Below the pieces are notes generated by a model. The model did no database searches and was not told the origin of the DNA. It saw nothing but the letters and a program-made list of their open reading frames with translations. Position numbers and translations under genes: made by a program. From Platanthera guangdongensis (lineage: Eukaryota; Streptophyta; Magnoliopsida; Asparagales; Orchidaceae), in contig CM077151.1 in assembly GCA_039583875.1 (NCBI GenBank), positions 116,826,609 to 116,890,608 on the forward strand: DNA of 64,000 nt. Reading direction: 5' to 3'. This document shows positions 11,913 through 22,314 of the stretch, one piece after another; positions within the stretch are counted from its first letter, which is position 1; each line of letters begins with the position of its first letter.

Positions 11913-13988
11913 ATGGCCCAAAATAAAGATTATGCTAACACCAGACCTCCAGTGTGCAATCTGTCAAAGTTTGCACTTTGGAAAGCAAGGATTAGACTCT
12001 ACATGAATTCTATTGACGAAGACATTTTTAATTCTGTTTTGACAGTGTGTCCAAGACCTCCAGAGGGCACAAGCACAAATGCTGTTCCACCTCCATCAGG
12101 AACAGATGCTGACATCAAAAAGTGGAAAATAGCTGATGCCAAGGCAATGAACATCTTAGCTCAGACAATGTCAGATGACATTTTTCAAAAAGTAGCTGAA
12201 TGCAATTCAGCCAAGGAAATTTGGGACAAGCTCTCAGAAATTGTCTCTAGCTCAGCTGATGAGAGAAAGGACAGAAGATCCCATCTCATCTCCCAATATG
12301 AGAACTTCAAGAAGGGAGAAACAGAGTCAGTGGGAGACATGTACAACAGACTGAGTCTAATTGTCAGTGAACTGAGGACATTAGACAAAGAGATCTCACT
12401 GACAGAACTTAATGACAAGATCCTAATGTGCTTCCCCAGCACTTGGGATTCAAGAATCTGGCCAATTAAAGATGCCAGAAGTCTGAATGAGATCACCACT
12501 GAAGCCTTGTTGGGTAAGCTCAAATCTTATGAGCTACTCATCAAGAACAGAGAGGAAGAACAGAAGGCTGCTCCACCAGCCACAAGAAAGGAGAAGACTA
12601 TAGCATTCAAGGCAACTGAGGATCTGCCTGAAGAAAAAGGAACAACCAATGATGAACTTCTCAGCTTGTTGGCCAAAAGATTCTATAAGATGGCCAGAAA
12701 GGACTTCAGAAGAAGATCATACAAGGAGCAGGATAAGCCAAGGTATGACAAGTGCATTGGCAATAGCAAAGACATCATTTGCTTTGGTTGCAGGAAACCA
12801 GGGCATATGGTTCCTGACTGTCCAGAGAACAAGAACAAGGACAGAAGGGACAGAAAAGAAAGAAGAAAGGAGAAGGACTCCAAAAGGAATGGAAGTAGCA
12901 AACCTTCCACCAGCAGAAATAAGCACACAAGGAAAGGATTTGTTGCTGAATCCTGGAGTGAGACTGAAGAGGAGTCAGAAGCCTCTTCCAGCTCAAGTGA
13001 TGATGAGGATGATGCAGAGGAAAAGGAGTTCTGCATGATGGCAATCAATGCCTCACAACAGAACTCAGAGGAAGAGGAGTCAGAGTCAGACTCAGAGACT
13101 CAACCTGAAGAAGATCAGGTAATCAGCTCTTTTGATTTTACTTCAGAAGATATTAAACTTGAATTTAAAGCACTATGTTTAGACCTGCTAAAGTCTGAGA
13201 AAGAGATCATCTCTCTCAGAAATCAATTATCTGAACAAAATGCTTTAAAATCAGAAAACCTCAAACTCTCTCAGGAGTTGGAGAACTATAGGGAATAGAT
13301 AGCTTCACTGAAGAGTGAGCTCTCTGAGGCCAAGAAGCTTGAAGAATCTCTCAATGGGAGAAGCATCAAGCTGATGGACATCACAAGCACAGTGAACTCA
13401 AGATTCAACAGTACACTGGGCTTGGGTGCCTCATCCAGCCAACCTATTGTTCTAACAACCCCTATCAAGTTCATTTCTGACAAGGGAAAGGGAGTTGTAG
13501 AGGTTGCCAGGAAAAATTCTGATCTGCCTCAGAAAACTAAAGTCCAGCACAAATCGTCGAACGGAGATCGACGATCGCCGAATGAAGATCGATGATCGCC
13601 GAACGCAGCTCGACGATCTCAGGACAAATCGTCGAACGCTGGTCGACGATCTCAACCAAAGTCGTCGAACGAAGCTCGACGATCTCATATACCTGACCTC
13701 ACCCATAGTCGACCGTCGAACGGAGCTCGACGATCTGACCCAAGATCGTCGAACTCAGCTCCAAGATCGTCGAACAGAGGTCAGAGCTCTGGAAAACTTT
13801 TCAAAGGCAAATCAAAATTGAATCCTGAGGGTTTTTCATCCCAAACCTTCAACCCTTATACTGAATGGATTATACCTCCAAGGAGATATCATCCTGAAGG
13901 ATATAAGAGTCAGCCAGGGATGTCTTTCATTTCTGAATTTAAAGGTTATCAACCTAGGCCCAAGGTAAACTGGGTCAAAAACAAGTGA
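11913..13988 (+). pseudogene. gag: element A gag with in-frame motif-derived peptide repeat
   Basis: Gag forms the cytoplasmic particle that packages element RNA. The ATG at 11913 opens 461 codons. The N-terminal half matches the copia UBN2-type gag domain (FALWKARIRLYM near residue 22, a KEIWDKLSEI-like segment near residue 105). A CX2CX4HX4C zinc knuckle lies at residues 290-303 (C290, C293, H298, C303), followed by basic and then acidic Ser/Glu-rich tracts. A TAG at 13296-13298 stops the frame. The same frame continues beyond it to a TGA at 13986-13988, broken once more by TGA at 13593-13595. The continuation reads through the TCGTCGA array as repeats of SSNxxRRS. Both internal stops look like C-to-T changes (CAG to TAG, CGA to TGA). 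The zinc knuckle is upstream of both, so a shortened but functional Gag is possible. Confidence 0.85.
13551..13785. repeat. motif array inside element A gag
   Basis: About eight units of TCGTCGAAC plus a short spacer plus TCGACGATC are arranged so that, in the gag frame, each reads as Ser-Ser-Asn-x-x-Arg-Arg-Ser or a close variant. The DNA motif is the same as in the LTRs and in the pol-ORF3 spacer of this element. Confidence 0.85.
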
Positions 13989-13998
13989 ATTATTTTAT

Positions 13999-16900
13999 GT
14001 GCAGGTGAAGACCTATCCAACATCTAACCAGCAATGGTATTTGGATAGTGGGTGCTCTAAGCACATGACAGGGAACAAGGACAACCTCAATTCCTTTAGA
14101 GCCAAGCTTGGACCCAAGGTTATCTTTGGTGACTCCAACTTTGGACAAACTAAAGGTTATGGAGCAGTCCAGATTGGTTCTGTAACCTTCAAGAAAGTAG
14201 CATATGTGGAAGGACTGAAGCACAACCTAATCAGCATCAGTCAGCTATGTGATGAAGGCTACCAGGTGACCTTCAGCAAAACCTTATGCAAAATCAAGTC
14301 AGAGGACAACACAACTGTGTTGACAGGTAAAAGGAAAGGTAACATCTACCTAGTAGATTTTCTTTCAACTACTATAGATATCTGTTTATTCAACTCAGTC
14401 TGTAGACCAAATGTTTTATGGCATAAGAGACTAGGACACCTAAACCTTAGAACTATTGCTAGGCTATCCAAGGACAACCTTGTTAGAGGACTACCTTCTG
14501 GCCCCTACAAGAAGGAAGGACTCTGCAAGGCTTGTCAATTAGGCAAGCAAACTAAAAACAGTTTCAAGTCACTTAATAAGAGTGATTCACCTAGGATATT
14601 GTATCTGTTACACATGGATCTATTTGGACCCATCACAGTACAAAGCCTAGGAGGGAAATCCTACACTTTGGTGATTGTAGATGACTTCTCTAGATTCACT
14701 TGGGTGTTCTTTCTAAGGAAGAAGTCTGATAACTTTAAGTGTCTGACAGAGTTTCTCAAATGTATAAAGATTGAGTTCAATACTCACATTGCCCTGATCA
14801 GAAGTGATCATGGGACAGAGTTTGATTCTCTTCTTATGCAAGAGTTCTGTCAGAGTGAAGGGATCAGACATACTTTCTCAGCTCCTAGAACTCCTCAACA
14901 AAATGGGGTAGCTGAAAGGAAAAATAGAACCCTTATTGAATCTGCCACTACATTGTTGTCAGATGCTCATCTACCTCTATCCTTCTGGGCAGAGGCAGTG
15001 AACACCTCCAACTATGTGCTGAACAGAAGTCTAATACATAAACTGAAGGGAAAGACTCCCTATGAATTACTCAAAGGGAAGAAACCTAAAGTTGACTATT
15101 TCAAAATTTTTGGCTGCACTTGCTATATTCACAATAATGATAAGAAATATTTAGCAAAATTTCAAGCCAAAGCTGATGAAGGAGTGTTTCTGGGATACTC
15201 CATGATCAGCAAGGCCTATAGGGTATATAATAAATCATCATTGAAAATTGAGGAATCTGTTCATGTTTCTTTTGATGAAACTAACATGACTTTCAAGGAG
15301 AAGATTTCTTCTACCATAGAACCTTTGCAGGAACACTCTCTAGTTGAAGATATGAACAAGTTGCAGGTTGCTCAAGAGAATGAAAGCAGTGAAGATGAAG
15401 GGAATGCTCAACACATTGAAGCTCAACTTGAAGAGCCAGTTGTTGTACCACAAGAGGAAACAACAACACAGGTTGGTGAACAATCAACACCCCCTGTTGA
15501 TTTAGTAACATCAAGAGACCATCCAATTTCCCAAATAATTGGAGAAATCTCAGCTGGTGTGCAAACCAGAAATCAGGTCAACCAAAACCTGTTGCACACC
15601 TGCTTCCTTTCTCAAATTGAGCCTCAGTCCATTCAAGATGCAGAGCAAGATCCACACTGGATCATTGCCATGCAAGAAGAGTTGCATCAATTTGAGAGGA
15701 ACAAAGTATGGGAACTAGTGCCAAAGCCAAAGGATCATTCCATTGTTGGAACAAAATGGGTATTCAGAAATAAACTGGATGATCAAGGAGTAATAATAAG
15801 GAACAAGGCAAGGCTAGTTGCACAGGGATATTCTCAAGAAGAAGGAATTGACTACGACCAGACCTTTGCACCTGTTGCAAGATTAGAAGCCATCAGAATA
15901 TTTCTAGCTTATGCAGCTCACAAAGGCTTCAAGGTTTATCAGATGGATGTCAAGAGTGCCTTCTTGAATGGAGACATCAAAGAGGAAGTCTATGTCAGAC
16001 AACCTCCAGGTTTTATCTCTCCAACTTACCCTGATTGTGTTTTTAAACTACATAAAGCATTATATGGTCTCAAGCAAGCTCCTAGAGCATGGTATGAGAC
16101 CCTAGCATGCTTTCTCTTGGAAAATGGTTTTATAAGGGGTAGAGTAGACCAAACTCTTTTTATTAGAACCCATAAGTCCAATACCCTACTAGTACAAATT
16201 TATGTAGACGATATCATCTTTGGTTCTACTGACTCAAAATTGTGCAGAAGGTTTTCTAACCTAATGCATTCTAAATTTGAGATGAGTAGCATGGGTGAGC
16301 TATCCTTCTTCCTAGGATTGCAAGTCAAACAACATGCTGAAGGCATCTTTATTTCTCAAACCAAATATGCTAATGAGCTGGTTAAGAAATTTGGCATGTC
16401 TGAGGCATCTTGTATGAAAACACCCATGCCTACCAATGCTGTATTAGATGCTGATGAACATGGGAAACCTGTTGATCAGACAACATATAGAGCAATGATT
16501 GGCTCTTTACTGTATCTTACAGCTAGTAGACCAGATATAATGTTTGCTACATGTATATGTGCTAGATTCCAAGTTAGCCCTAGAGAGTCACACCTAACAT
16601 TAGTAAAGAGGATTCTTAGGTATGTTAAAAGTTGTCCAAATCTAGGTCTCTGGTATCCAAAAGATTCAGCATTTGAGTTAACTGGATTCTCTGATGCTGA
16701 TTATGCTGGATGCAGAATTGACAGGAAAAGCACCAGTGGAACTTGTCAGTTCCTTGGTGATAGACTTGTCTCCTGGTTTTGCAAGAAACAAACATCTGTG
16801 TCAACTTCAACTGCTGAAGCTGAATATATGGCTGCAGGTAGTTGTTGTTCACAAATATTGTGGATTCAAAATCAACTCCTAGACTATGGTTACAACTTAG

Positions 16901-17154
16901 AGAAGTCAAAAATCTTTTGTGACAATACAAGTGCTATTTCCATAGCTCAATATCCAGTCCTCCATAGTAGGACAAAACACATAGAGATTAGGCATCATTT
17001 CTTAAGGGACAATGTTGAAAAGAATAAAATTGAACTGCAATATATCCCAACTGATTTACAAAGGGGAGATATTTTCACCAAGCCTTTGGATGAAAAGAAA
17101 CACACCTTCTTCCTAAATCAGTTAGGAATGTTAGATGGAGGAAGTCTTAAATAA
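13999..17154 (+). CDS. pol: element A pol: protease, integrase, reverse transcriptase, RNase H
   Basis: An intact 1051-codon copia polyprotein that matures the particle, copies the RNA and inserts the DNA. The aspartic protease motif DSG is at residues 16-18. The integrase-adjacent zinc region starts at [10 protein letters not shown]. The integrase triad is D207, D270 and E306, with the canonical 35-residue spacing between the last two. RT shows [14 protein letters not shown] and YVDD at 735-738. RNase H follows with GFSDADYAG and STAEAEYMA. The frame is +1 relative to gag; the two overlap only between about 13966 and 13988. The first codon given is GTG and no ATG fits well, so pol is probably made by frameshift or splicing. 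TTATGTGCAG followed by GT sits exactly at the junction. Confidence 0.95.
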   Translation: MQVKTYPTSNQQWYLDSGCSKHMTGNKDNLNSFRAKLGPKVIFGDSNFGQTKGYGAVQIGSVTFKKVAYVEGLKHNLISISQLCDEGYQVTFSKTLCKIKSEDNTTVLTGKRKGNIYLVDFLSTTIDICLFNSVCRPNVLWHKRLGHLNLRTIARLSKDNLVRGLPSGPYKKEGLCKACQLGKQTKNSFKSLNKSDSPRILYLLHMDLFGPITVQSLGGKSYTLVIVDDFSRFTWVFFLRKKSDNFKCLTEFLKCIKIEFNTHIALIRSDHGTEFDSLLMQEFCQSEGIRHTFSAPRTPQQNGVAERKNRTLIESATTLLSDAHLPLSFWAEAVNTSNYVLNRSLIHKLKGKTPYELLKGKKPKVDYFKIFGCTCYIHNNDKKYLAKFQAKADEGVFLGYSMISKAYRVYNKSSLKIEESVHVSFDETNMTFKEKISSTIEPLQEHSLVEDMNKLQVAQENESSEDEGNAQHIEAQLEEPVVVPQEETTTQVGEQSTPPVDLVTSRDHPISQIIGEISAGVQTRNQVNQNLLHTCFLSQIEPQSIQDAEQDPHWIIAMQEELHQFERNKVWELVPKPKDHSIVGTKWVFRNKLDDQGVIIRNKARLVAQGYSQEEGIDYDQTFAPVARLEAIRIFLAYAAHKGFKVYQMDVKSAFLNGDIKEEVYVRQPPGFISPTYPDCVFKLHKALYGLKQAPRAWYETLACFLLENGFIRGRVDQTLFIRTHKSNTLLVQIYVDDIIFGSTDSKLCRRFSNLMHSKFEMSSMGELSFFLGLQVKQHAEGIFISQTKYANELVKKFGMSEASCMKTPMPTNAVLDADEHGKPVDQTTYRAMIGSLLYLTASRPDIMFATCICARFQVSPRESHLTLVKRILRYVKSCPNLGLWYPKDSAFELTGFSDADYAGCRIDRKSTSGTCQFLGDRLVSWFCKKQTSVSTSTAEAEYMAAGSCCSQILWIQNQLLDYGYNLEKSKIFCDNTSAISIAQYPVLHSRTKHIEIRHHFLRDNVEKNKIELQYIPTDLQRGDIFTKPLDEKKHTFFLNQLGMLDGGSLK

Positions 17155-17235
17155 TATCCAAGATTTTGAAAGCTAAAAATTGACCAAGACTAGGCAAAAA
17201 TTCTGATTTTCCTTAGTGTCTAGAATTTTCTGATC

Positions 17236-17520
17236 TCTGAACTGCGCTCGACGATTTCCCCCAAGATCGTCGAACGGAGTTCGACGATTTCCAGGATCGT
17301 CGAACTGAGTTCAGCGCTCCTCATATAGTATGAACTATCTCTCCTGGTCAACGATCGTCGAACGGCGCTCGACGATCCTGTTCCGTGAACGATCGTCGAA
17401 CTGAGCTCGACGCCTTTCCAGATCGTCGAACGGAGATCGACGATGTTGGAGTCTCTTCAGATTCCTTTAGAAGCCTCGATCGTCGAACTGAGTTCAACGA
17501 TCTTTCCAATTCTGCGTCGA
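17236..17520. repeat. motif array in element A pol-ORF3 spacer
   Basis: GATCGTCGAAC and TCGACGAT half-sites recur at least eight times (for example near 17265, 17293, 17355, 17390, 17420 and 17480) in the non-coding gap between pol and ORF3. The unit is the same as in the LTR and gag arrays. Confidence 0.9.
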
Positions 17521-17625
17521 ACCCTAATATAAAACTCATTTTTCGCCGTCGTTCTCTCTTGCGCTTTCAATTTCTCTGCAAAATTTTCTTCCCTCCAAAC
17601 AGTTCTACCTTGGTCGTTTTGTTTG

Positions 17626-17644
17626 TTAAGTTTTTGCAGGTACA
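17626..17644 (+). promoter_or_regulatory. candidate 3' splice site before ORF3
   Basis: AAGTTTTTGCAG followed by GTACA directly precedes the ORF3 ATG. A pyrimidine-rich stretch ending CAG is the form of a plant intron acceptor, and a spliced subgenomic RNA would explain how a third ORF is expressed. Not demonstrated. Confidence 0.4.
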
Positions 17645-20600
17645 ATGGCCGTCTCAGTTGCTGTCCTCGCCGCCATGAAGTTTGATGCAGGGTTTGACAT
17701 CGATTTGGACTCCTTCAGCACCACTGATCAAATCTTCCAGGACATCCTGAGCTTATTCAAGGATCAACATTTATCTGCCCTCATGACCACAGGAATCAAA
17801 CTTGCTTCCGATGAGATAAAAGAATGGGTCTATACTGCACACAACCTTGACAACAACACCATAGTTGGTTCGATTGCTGGAACCCAGGTACCTCTGACCC
17901 CAACAGTCTTAACAGAGGTTTTTGGTTTAAGAAATGGTGAAGACTCTGCTGAACTTTCTGGAGAAGAATTTTCTGATTTACTTGCCAGGATGGGTCATCC
18001 TGAGGGAAACCCTAGCAAGTTGTTTAAGAGGAACCTGTCAGTTGAATACAGGTTCCTGGCAGATGTTGTAGGCAAGGTCCTGTTGGCCAAACATTCTGCA
18101 CATGACACCATCTCCAGACATCAGCTCTGCCTCATGGGAGCTCTGGTAGATAGGAAAAGCCTGAACTGGGGAGAGGTCTTCTTTGACCTGATAAAGAAAA
18201 AGATAAACAAAACCTTTGTGAATTTTGGAAGAATTCTGGGAGTCTTCCTTCAGGCAAAGTGCCCTGCTCTGCTAGTCTCCTCTGGAGTGCATATCAATGC
18301 CTCCAAGAGACTCTCCTGTGCCCTATTTGGGAAATGGGACAGGCAGATTAGCAAGCCCAGCAGGCCCTCTTCATCTGCCCCTTCAGGCACCAGGACTCAA
18401 AGAGTCACTCCCCCCCAGGTCTCTGCCCCTGCAGAGAACCTGCCTGCTGCTAGTGCTGCTTCTCCTCCTCCTCCAAGTTCAACCCTACCTCCAGCTCCAT
18501 CCACCATTCCAGCCTCATCTCCCATTACAATCTCCAGCCCATCTCCAACCTCTCTTCCATCCCCAGCAACCACTTCATCACCTCCAGTTGACCACTTCCA
18601 CCCATTATTCTCATATCCACCTCCAGATGTCACCTCATCCCCATCCATACCACCCTTCACACTTCTGGATGAATCCTACATGGATGATTCCCCCTCTTCT
18701 CCTCCAGACTTCCCCTCCTCCTCAACATCTTTCCAAGATCTCCTCCACCACATCCTTGACCAACCATCATTCACTCCATCCATATCTATACCCTTGTCCT
18801 CCATCTCCACAATTCCCACACCTCAGCCCTCTATCCCTTCACCATCCAGCACTCCACCTCCAGCTTCCTCAGCCATCCCAATACCCTCTACCTCTGCTCC
18901 TGCCATTGAGCATGTAGATCTGCCAGCCCTAGCTGACAAGTTGTATGAGCTACTGGCCCCCAGGCTCTCTCTTCTCATGGAGGCCTCCTTAGCTCCTCTA
19001 CAACAGTTAGTGGCAGCCCTGTCTGCCAGGCTTTCCTCCCTCATTCCTCAAGCAGCCCCACCAGCAGTGTGCCTTGATACAGAGGTATCTGCATCCAGGC
19101 AGGGGGAGATGCCTTATGAAGCCAGCCTTCATGCTGCTATTGCTGCTGCTTCTGCTTCTGCTCCTGCTGCTGCTGCTGCTGTGTTTGTATCTTCTGCTCC
19201 AGTTGCTGTGCCTACTCCAGTCTTAGCAATAGACCTAAGGTCTTTGCTTTCTGCATTTGATCCTGCATTCTACAGCTGTCTGCCAGAAGTTCTTGCTGTC
19301 CAGCCCCCAGAGGATTTGTCCAAGGCACTGGTGCCTCTCTCTGGCTGTGACCCCAACATTCTTTCCTCCTTTATACTCTCAGTGATGACTGCTGCTGCTG
19401 CTGAAGACAAGGCTGTATCTACTTCTGATATTGTTTTTGCTGCTGAAGAAGACAATGTTCCAACTGCTGCTGATGAGCTCATTTCCCAGGATTCTCTGAT
19501 GACAGAGGCTGTTGTTTTTGAGCCTGCTGTAGATGTTGTTGTTGTTGTTTCTGAACCTGCTGCTGCCATAATCCCTGAAATAACCAGTGTTGCTTCTACT
19601 GCTGCTCCAGTACCTGTTGTTATGTCTGCTGATGTATCTGTCTCTGTTGCCCCTTCTGCTTCTGCTTCTGCCCCATCAGCTGCTGTTCAACTGAAAGAAA
19701 ATTTGATGAAAAGGATTGATGCCTTATATGATGCTCAAAGCTCTGAATCTGATGACTACAACACTGCTTCTGATGATTCCTCTGCCACCATTGCAAGGAA
19801 AAGGAAGGCAAGAAGTAAGGCATTGAAGAGGGTTCCTCCTGCCAAAGTTAGAGATGATAATGATGTTCCTTACTATATTCTGCACAACTGTCCAATTACT
19901 GAGCATTGGATGCAGTTCTCTAAGAATCAGCTAAAGGCTATGAAGAAGAAAAGAAAGTTTGATAAGGACTCCTCCCAGTTCAAGCACCCTCATCCTCCTC
20001 CACCACCTCCACCTGATGCAGGTGCAGGTGGCAGCTCTGCAAGATCAGGCCCAGCTAGAAGCCAGGCTCCCTACCAACCTCATGCTAGAACATATCAAAG
20101 GGAAAGCCAGTCTAGGGGCTCTTACTCTAGAAGGGGAGGATATAGGGGAAATCAAAGAGAGACTCAGGTTTACTCCAAAGGGCATTCCAGGCAGCATCCT
20201 TATTCCAGGGGAGGACATGTTCCTTCTGATACAACTTCAGGTCCATTCCCCTATAAGCTCAGAGAAACTGTGACTGCCAGGACTCCTCAAGATACTTCTT
20301 CCAACAGGTATGAGCCACCTGTTCCATTTGAGGACCCTGAGAAGAATCCTGTTGCTTGGACTGCTAGAATGAAAGAGTTGGCTGCTTTAGACCAGATCAA
20401 GAAAGCCAAAGAGCAAGGCCTGGACACCTCCAATATATCTACAATGTCAGAACAAAGACAGAAAGAACTAGAAAGATATGCCTCCAGTAAGTTCTTTGAT
20501 GCAGACAGGTACATGGAGTTGCATCCAGCTGCAGTGGTTCCCAGGACATCAAAGCAAATTTATTTGGGTGCAGCTGATGATACCAGATCCAAACAACAAG

Positions 20601-20653
20601 CTTTAGATCCTAACAGAGAAATCAAGTTGGTAAAAGGCAAAGAGAAAGAGTAA
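17645..20653 (+). CDS. element A ORF3, 1002-residue protein of unknown function
   Basis: An intact frame at the position where Sireviruses carry an envelope-like ORF, but I see no signal peptide and no clear membrane anchor. Residues 135-204 form a conserved block (FLxxVVGKVLL, HDTISRH, VFFDLIKKK, NFGRILGVFLQ) shared with ORF3 of B and C at nearly the same offset. In pattern it resembles the putative plant transposon-protein domain found in other plant LTR elements. Residues about 235-430 are Pro/Ser-rich and about 480-690 Ala/Val-rich with Glu and Asp. After residue 700 the protein is basic, with an RG/SR-rich stretch near 815-850 and a charged helical C-terminus. The tail could bind nucleic acid; this is inference. 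The start ATG has a good context (ACAATGGCC). Confidence 0.85.
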   Translation: MAVSVAVLAAMKFDAGFDIDLDSFSTTDQIFQDILSLFKDQHLSALMTTGIKLASDEIKEWVYTAHNLDNNTIVGSIAGTQVPLTPTVLTEVFGLRNGEDSAELSGEEFSDLLARMGHPEGNPSKLFKRNLSVEYRFLADVVGKVLLAKHSAHDTISRHQLCLMGALVDRKSLNWGEVFFDLIKKKINKTFVNFGRILGVFLQAKCPALLVSSGVHINASKRLSCALFGKWDRQISKPSRPSSSAPSGTRTQRVTPPQVSAPAENLPAASAASPPPPSSTLPPAPSTIPASSPITISSPSPTSLPSPATTSSPPVDHFHPLFSYPPPDVTSSPSIPPFTLLDESYMDDSPSSPPDFPSSSTSFQDLLHHILDQPSFTPSISIPLSSISTIPTPQPSIPSPSSTPPPASSAIPIPSTSAPAIEHVDLPALADKLYELLAPRLSLLMEASLAPLQQLVAALSARLSSLIPQAAPPAVCLDTEVSASRQGEMPYEASLHAAIAAASASAPAAAAAVFVSSAPVAVPTPVLAIDLRSLLSAFDPAFYSCLPEVLAVQPPEDLSKALVPLSGCDPNILSSFILSVMTAAAAEDKAVSTSDIVFAAEEDNVPTAADELISQDSLMTEAVVFEPAVDVVVVVSEPAAAIIPEITSVASTAAPVPVVMSADVSVSVAPSASASAPSAAVQLKENLMKRIDALYDAQSSESDDYNTASDDSSATIARKRKARSKALKRVPPAKVRDDNDVPYYILHNCPITEHWMQFSKNQLKAMKKKRKFDKDSSQFKHPHPPPPPPPDAGAGGSSARSGPARSQAPYQPHARTYQRESQSRGSYSRRGGYRGNQRETQVYSKGHSRQHPYSRGGHVPSDTTSGPFPYKLRETVTARTPQDTSSNRYEPPVPFEDPEKNPVAWTARMKELAALDQIKKAKEQGLDTSNISTMSEQRQKELERYASSKFFDADRYMELHPAAVVPRTSKQIYLGAADDTRSKQQALDPNREIKLVKGKEKE

Positions 20654-20820
20654 CTCTGTAAGGTGACAATTTTTGGTTTTTCTGACTGATATCTGGATGA
20701 CATATATATATATATATCTCTGTGATGGTTCTGTAATGTCTGGCTACTATTGTTTTTGTATTTTTCTGATTGTATGATGTTGCTTGTTTTTCCAAAGTCT
20801 GTAAATAGTTTTCCTAACCC

Positions 20821-20834
20821 AAATAGGGGGAGAT
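20821..20834 (+). promoter_or_regulatory. element A polypurine tract
   Basis: AAATAGGGGGAGAT lies directly before the 3' LTR, where plus-strand priming occurs. The same tract precedes the 3' LTR of C and, with one change, of B. A TA dinucleotide run lies upstream near 20702-20716. Confidence 0.9.
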
Positions 20835-22314
20835 TGTTGGAACACCCTATTACTAATTTGGGTCAGGATCACTATGTCTCTAGGAATCGGTGTTTGACCT
20901 TCTGTATAGCTTAATAGGTAATTAGAATTGAGTCTAAGGGATCAGGAGTCTAGGTTTGGAAGCTGCCTTGAAGACCAAAGTTTTTCTGGGTACTAAGTCA
21001 AATCGTCGAGCTCAGCACGACGTTTCGTCGAACTCCGGTCGACGATCGTCTAGCTCAACTTCGACAGATCGTCGAGCTCCATTCGACGATCGCTGAGCTC
21101 AGGTCGACGATTTTGACTCTGCACTGGATCCTTATCTCTGAGCTCAGTTCGACGATCTTTGAGCTCAGATCGACGATTATGTTGCTGCTTGCAGTTTCCA
21201 GGTCGCTGAGCTCAGCTCGACGATAGCAGAGCTCAGTTCGACGATTTCAGTTATCTTTCAGAATTCAAATTCAAATCAGATAGAAGTTATTCTGCATTTA
21301 ATTCAGAAGATCTGCCAGCCGTTTTCATTTACTTCTGGAGCAAGTTTCAAGGGATTTTTCAAGGAACAAATCAGTGGACTTTCCTTTAGAAGAAATTATG
21401 CAATTAAGGCTGTAATCAATGCAGACCAACGGCTATCTTAGACAGAGTAATATCCTATTCAGACACAGAGAATAAAAGAGAGAATGTTTTTGAATCAAGT
21501 ATAGAGATTGACAAGAACAGGACACAACTCAATATACAGAGACTCTTTGAAAATATTCTGTCAACAAGAATTCTGAAGAACACTCATCAAAGAGATCAAG
21601 CTTTCAAACAAATCTTCAGATCTCTTCAGCTCTCAAAGTGTTCAAGGCCAACATCATTTCAAGACTCCAGACACTCAACATTTCAGCTTGCTGAAATCAT
21701 CTTTTGCTGGAGATCTATCTTTGAAGGCCTATCACCCTCAGCAAAGCTCATCTTCCTGAAGATCAAGGACTCAGGGGGAGCTTTGAAATCAATCCACTTA
21801 GTCTTCTCAGTTGTTTGAGAAAAGAGAAGACTGCCATCACTCTCTCACCCCCACTCTGTAAAGGGTTTTTCAAACTCCCTTCAAAAGTTTGAATCTGGTT
21901 TTTGAGCACCTTGTCAAAAGCTCATTGGTGGCAAGACACCTGATCAAAAAATCTGTTTTGGTTTTTGAGCACCTTATCAAAAGCTCATTGGTGCCCAGGA
22001 CACCTGATCAACTCATCCTGCAGTGGATTCCTACCTAGGGTGGTAGAAGAGTGGATGTACCCAAGTTGGGGAACCACTATAATTCCTTGTGTCACTTTGT
22101 TTTGCATGTTTTCTTTTTGTTTCTGGCCTAGCTTTTCTTGTGCTTAGTTTCTGCATAGCTTAGTTTGTGATTAGTTTTATTTCTGCTTCCCTGCTTACAC
22201 TCATTACAACAATTGTTGTAAAGCTTTGCAAAAGTTTTTCTTTGTGTTTTAAAAAGCACCATATACTCTATTCACCCCCCCTCTAGAGTATATCTGATCT
22301 AGTTTCCCCTTTCA
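20835..22314 (+). repeat. element A 3' LTR
   Basis: 1480 bp, starting TGTTGGAACACCC and ending CCCCTTTCA, followed by the CGGCG duplication. It is nearly identical to the 5' LTR, including the motif array at 21003-21247. Confidence 0.95.

Larger units (their letters stand above)
10304..22314 (+). mobile_element. element A: young Sirevirus-type Ty1/copia retrotransposon
   Basis: A is a complete 12.0-kb copia element: LTR, PBS, gag, pol, spacer, ORF3, polypurine tract, LTR. It is flanked by the 5-bp duplication CGGCG (10299-10303 and 22315-22319). Both LTRs are 1480 bp and by eye differ by six substitutions and two 1-bp indels, so the insertion is recent. Pol order (integrase before RT) and a large ORF after pol place it with Sireviruses. 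Pol and ORF3 are intact, while gag has two premature stops. It may therefore be recently disabled, or mobilised by relatives. Confidence 0.95.

Noticed and set aside
12185..13048. Minus-strand frames within element A gag and similar antisense frames in pol and ORF3
   Set aside because: Shadows of the sense genes; no conserved motifs, and the low complexity mirrors the acidic tracts of gag.
13972..13988. Minus-1 frameshift slippery site (CAAAAAC) at the gag-pol overlap of A
   Set aside because: The heptamer is not canonical in the gag frame, and pol lies in the +1 frame, so a minus-1 shift would not reach it.
18297..18917. 206-codon Pro/Leu/His-rich frame inside ORF3 of A
   Set aside because: An alternative frame of the Pro/Ser-rich region; no support beyond lack of stops.
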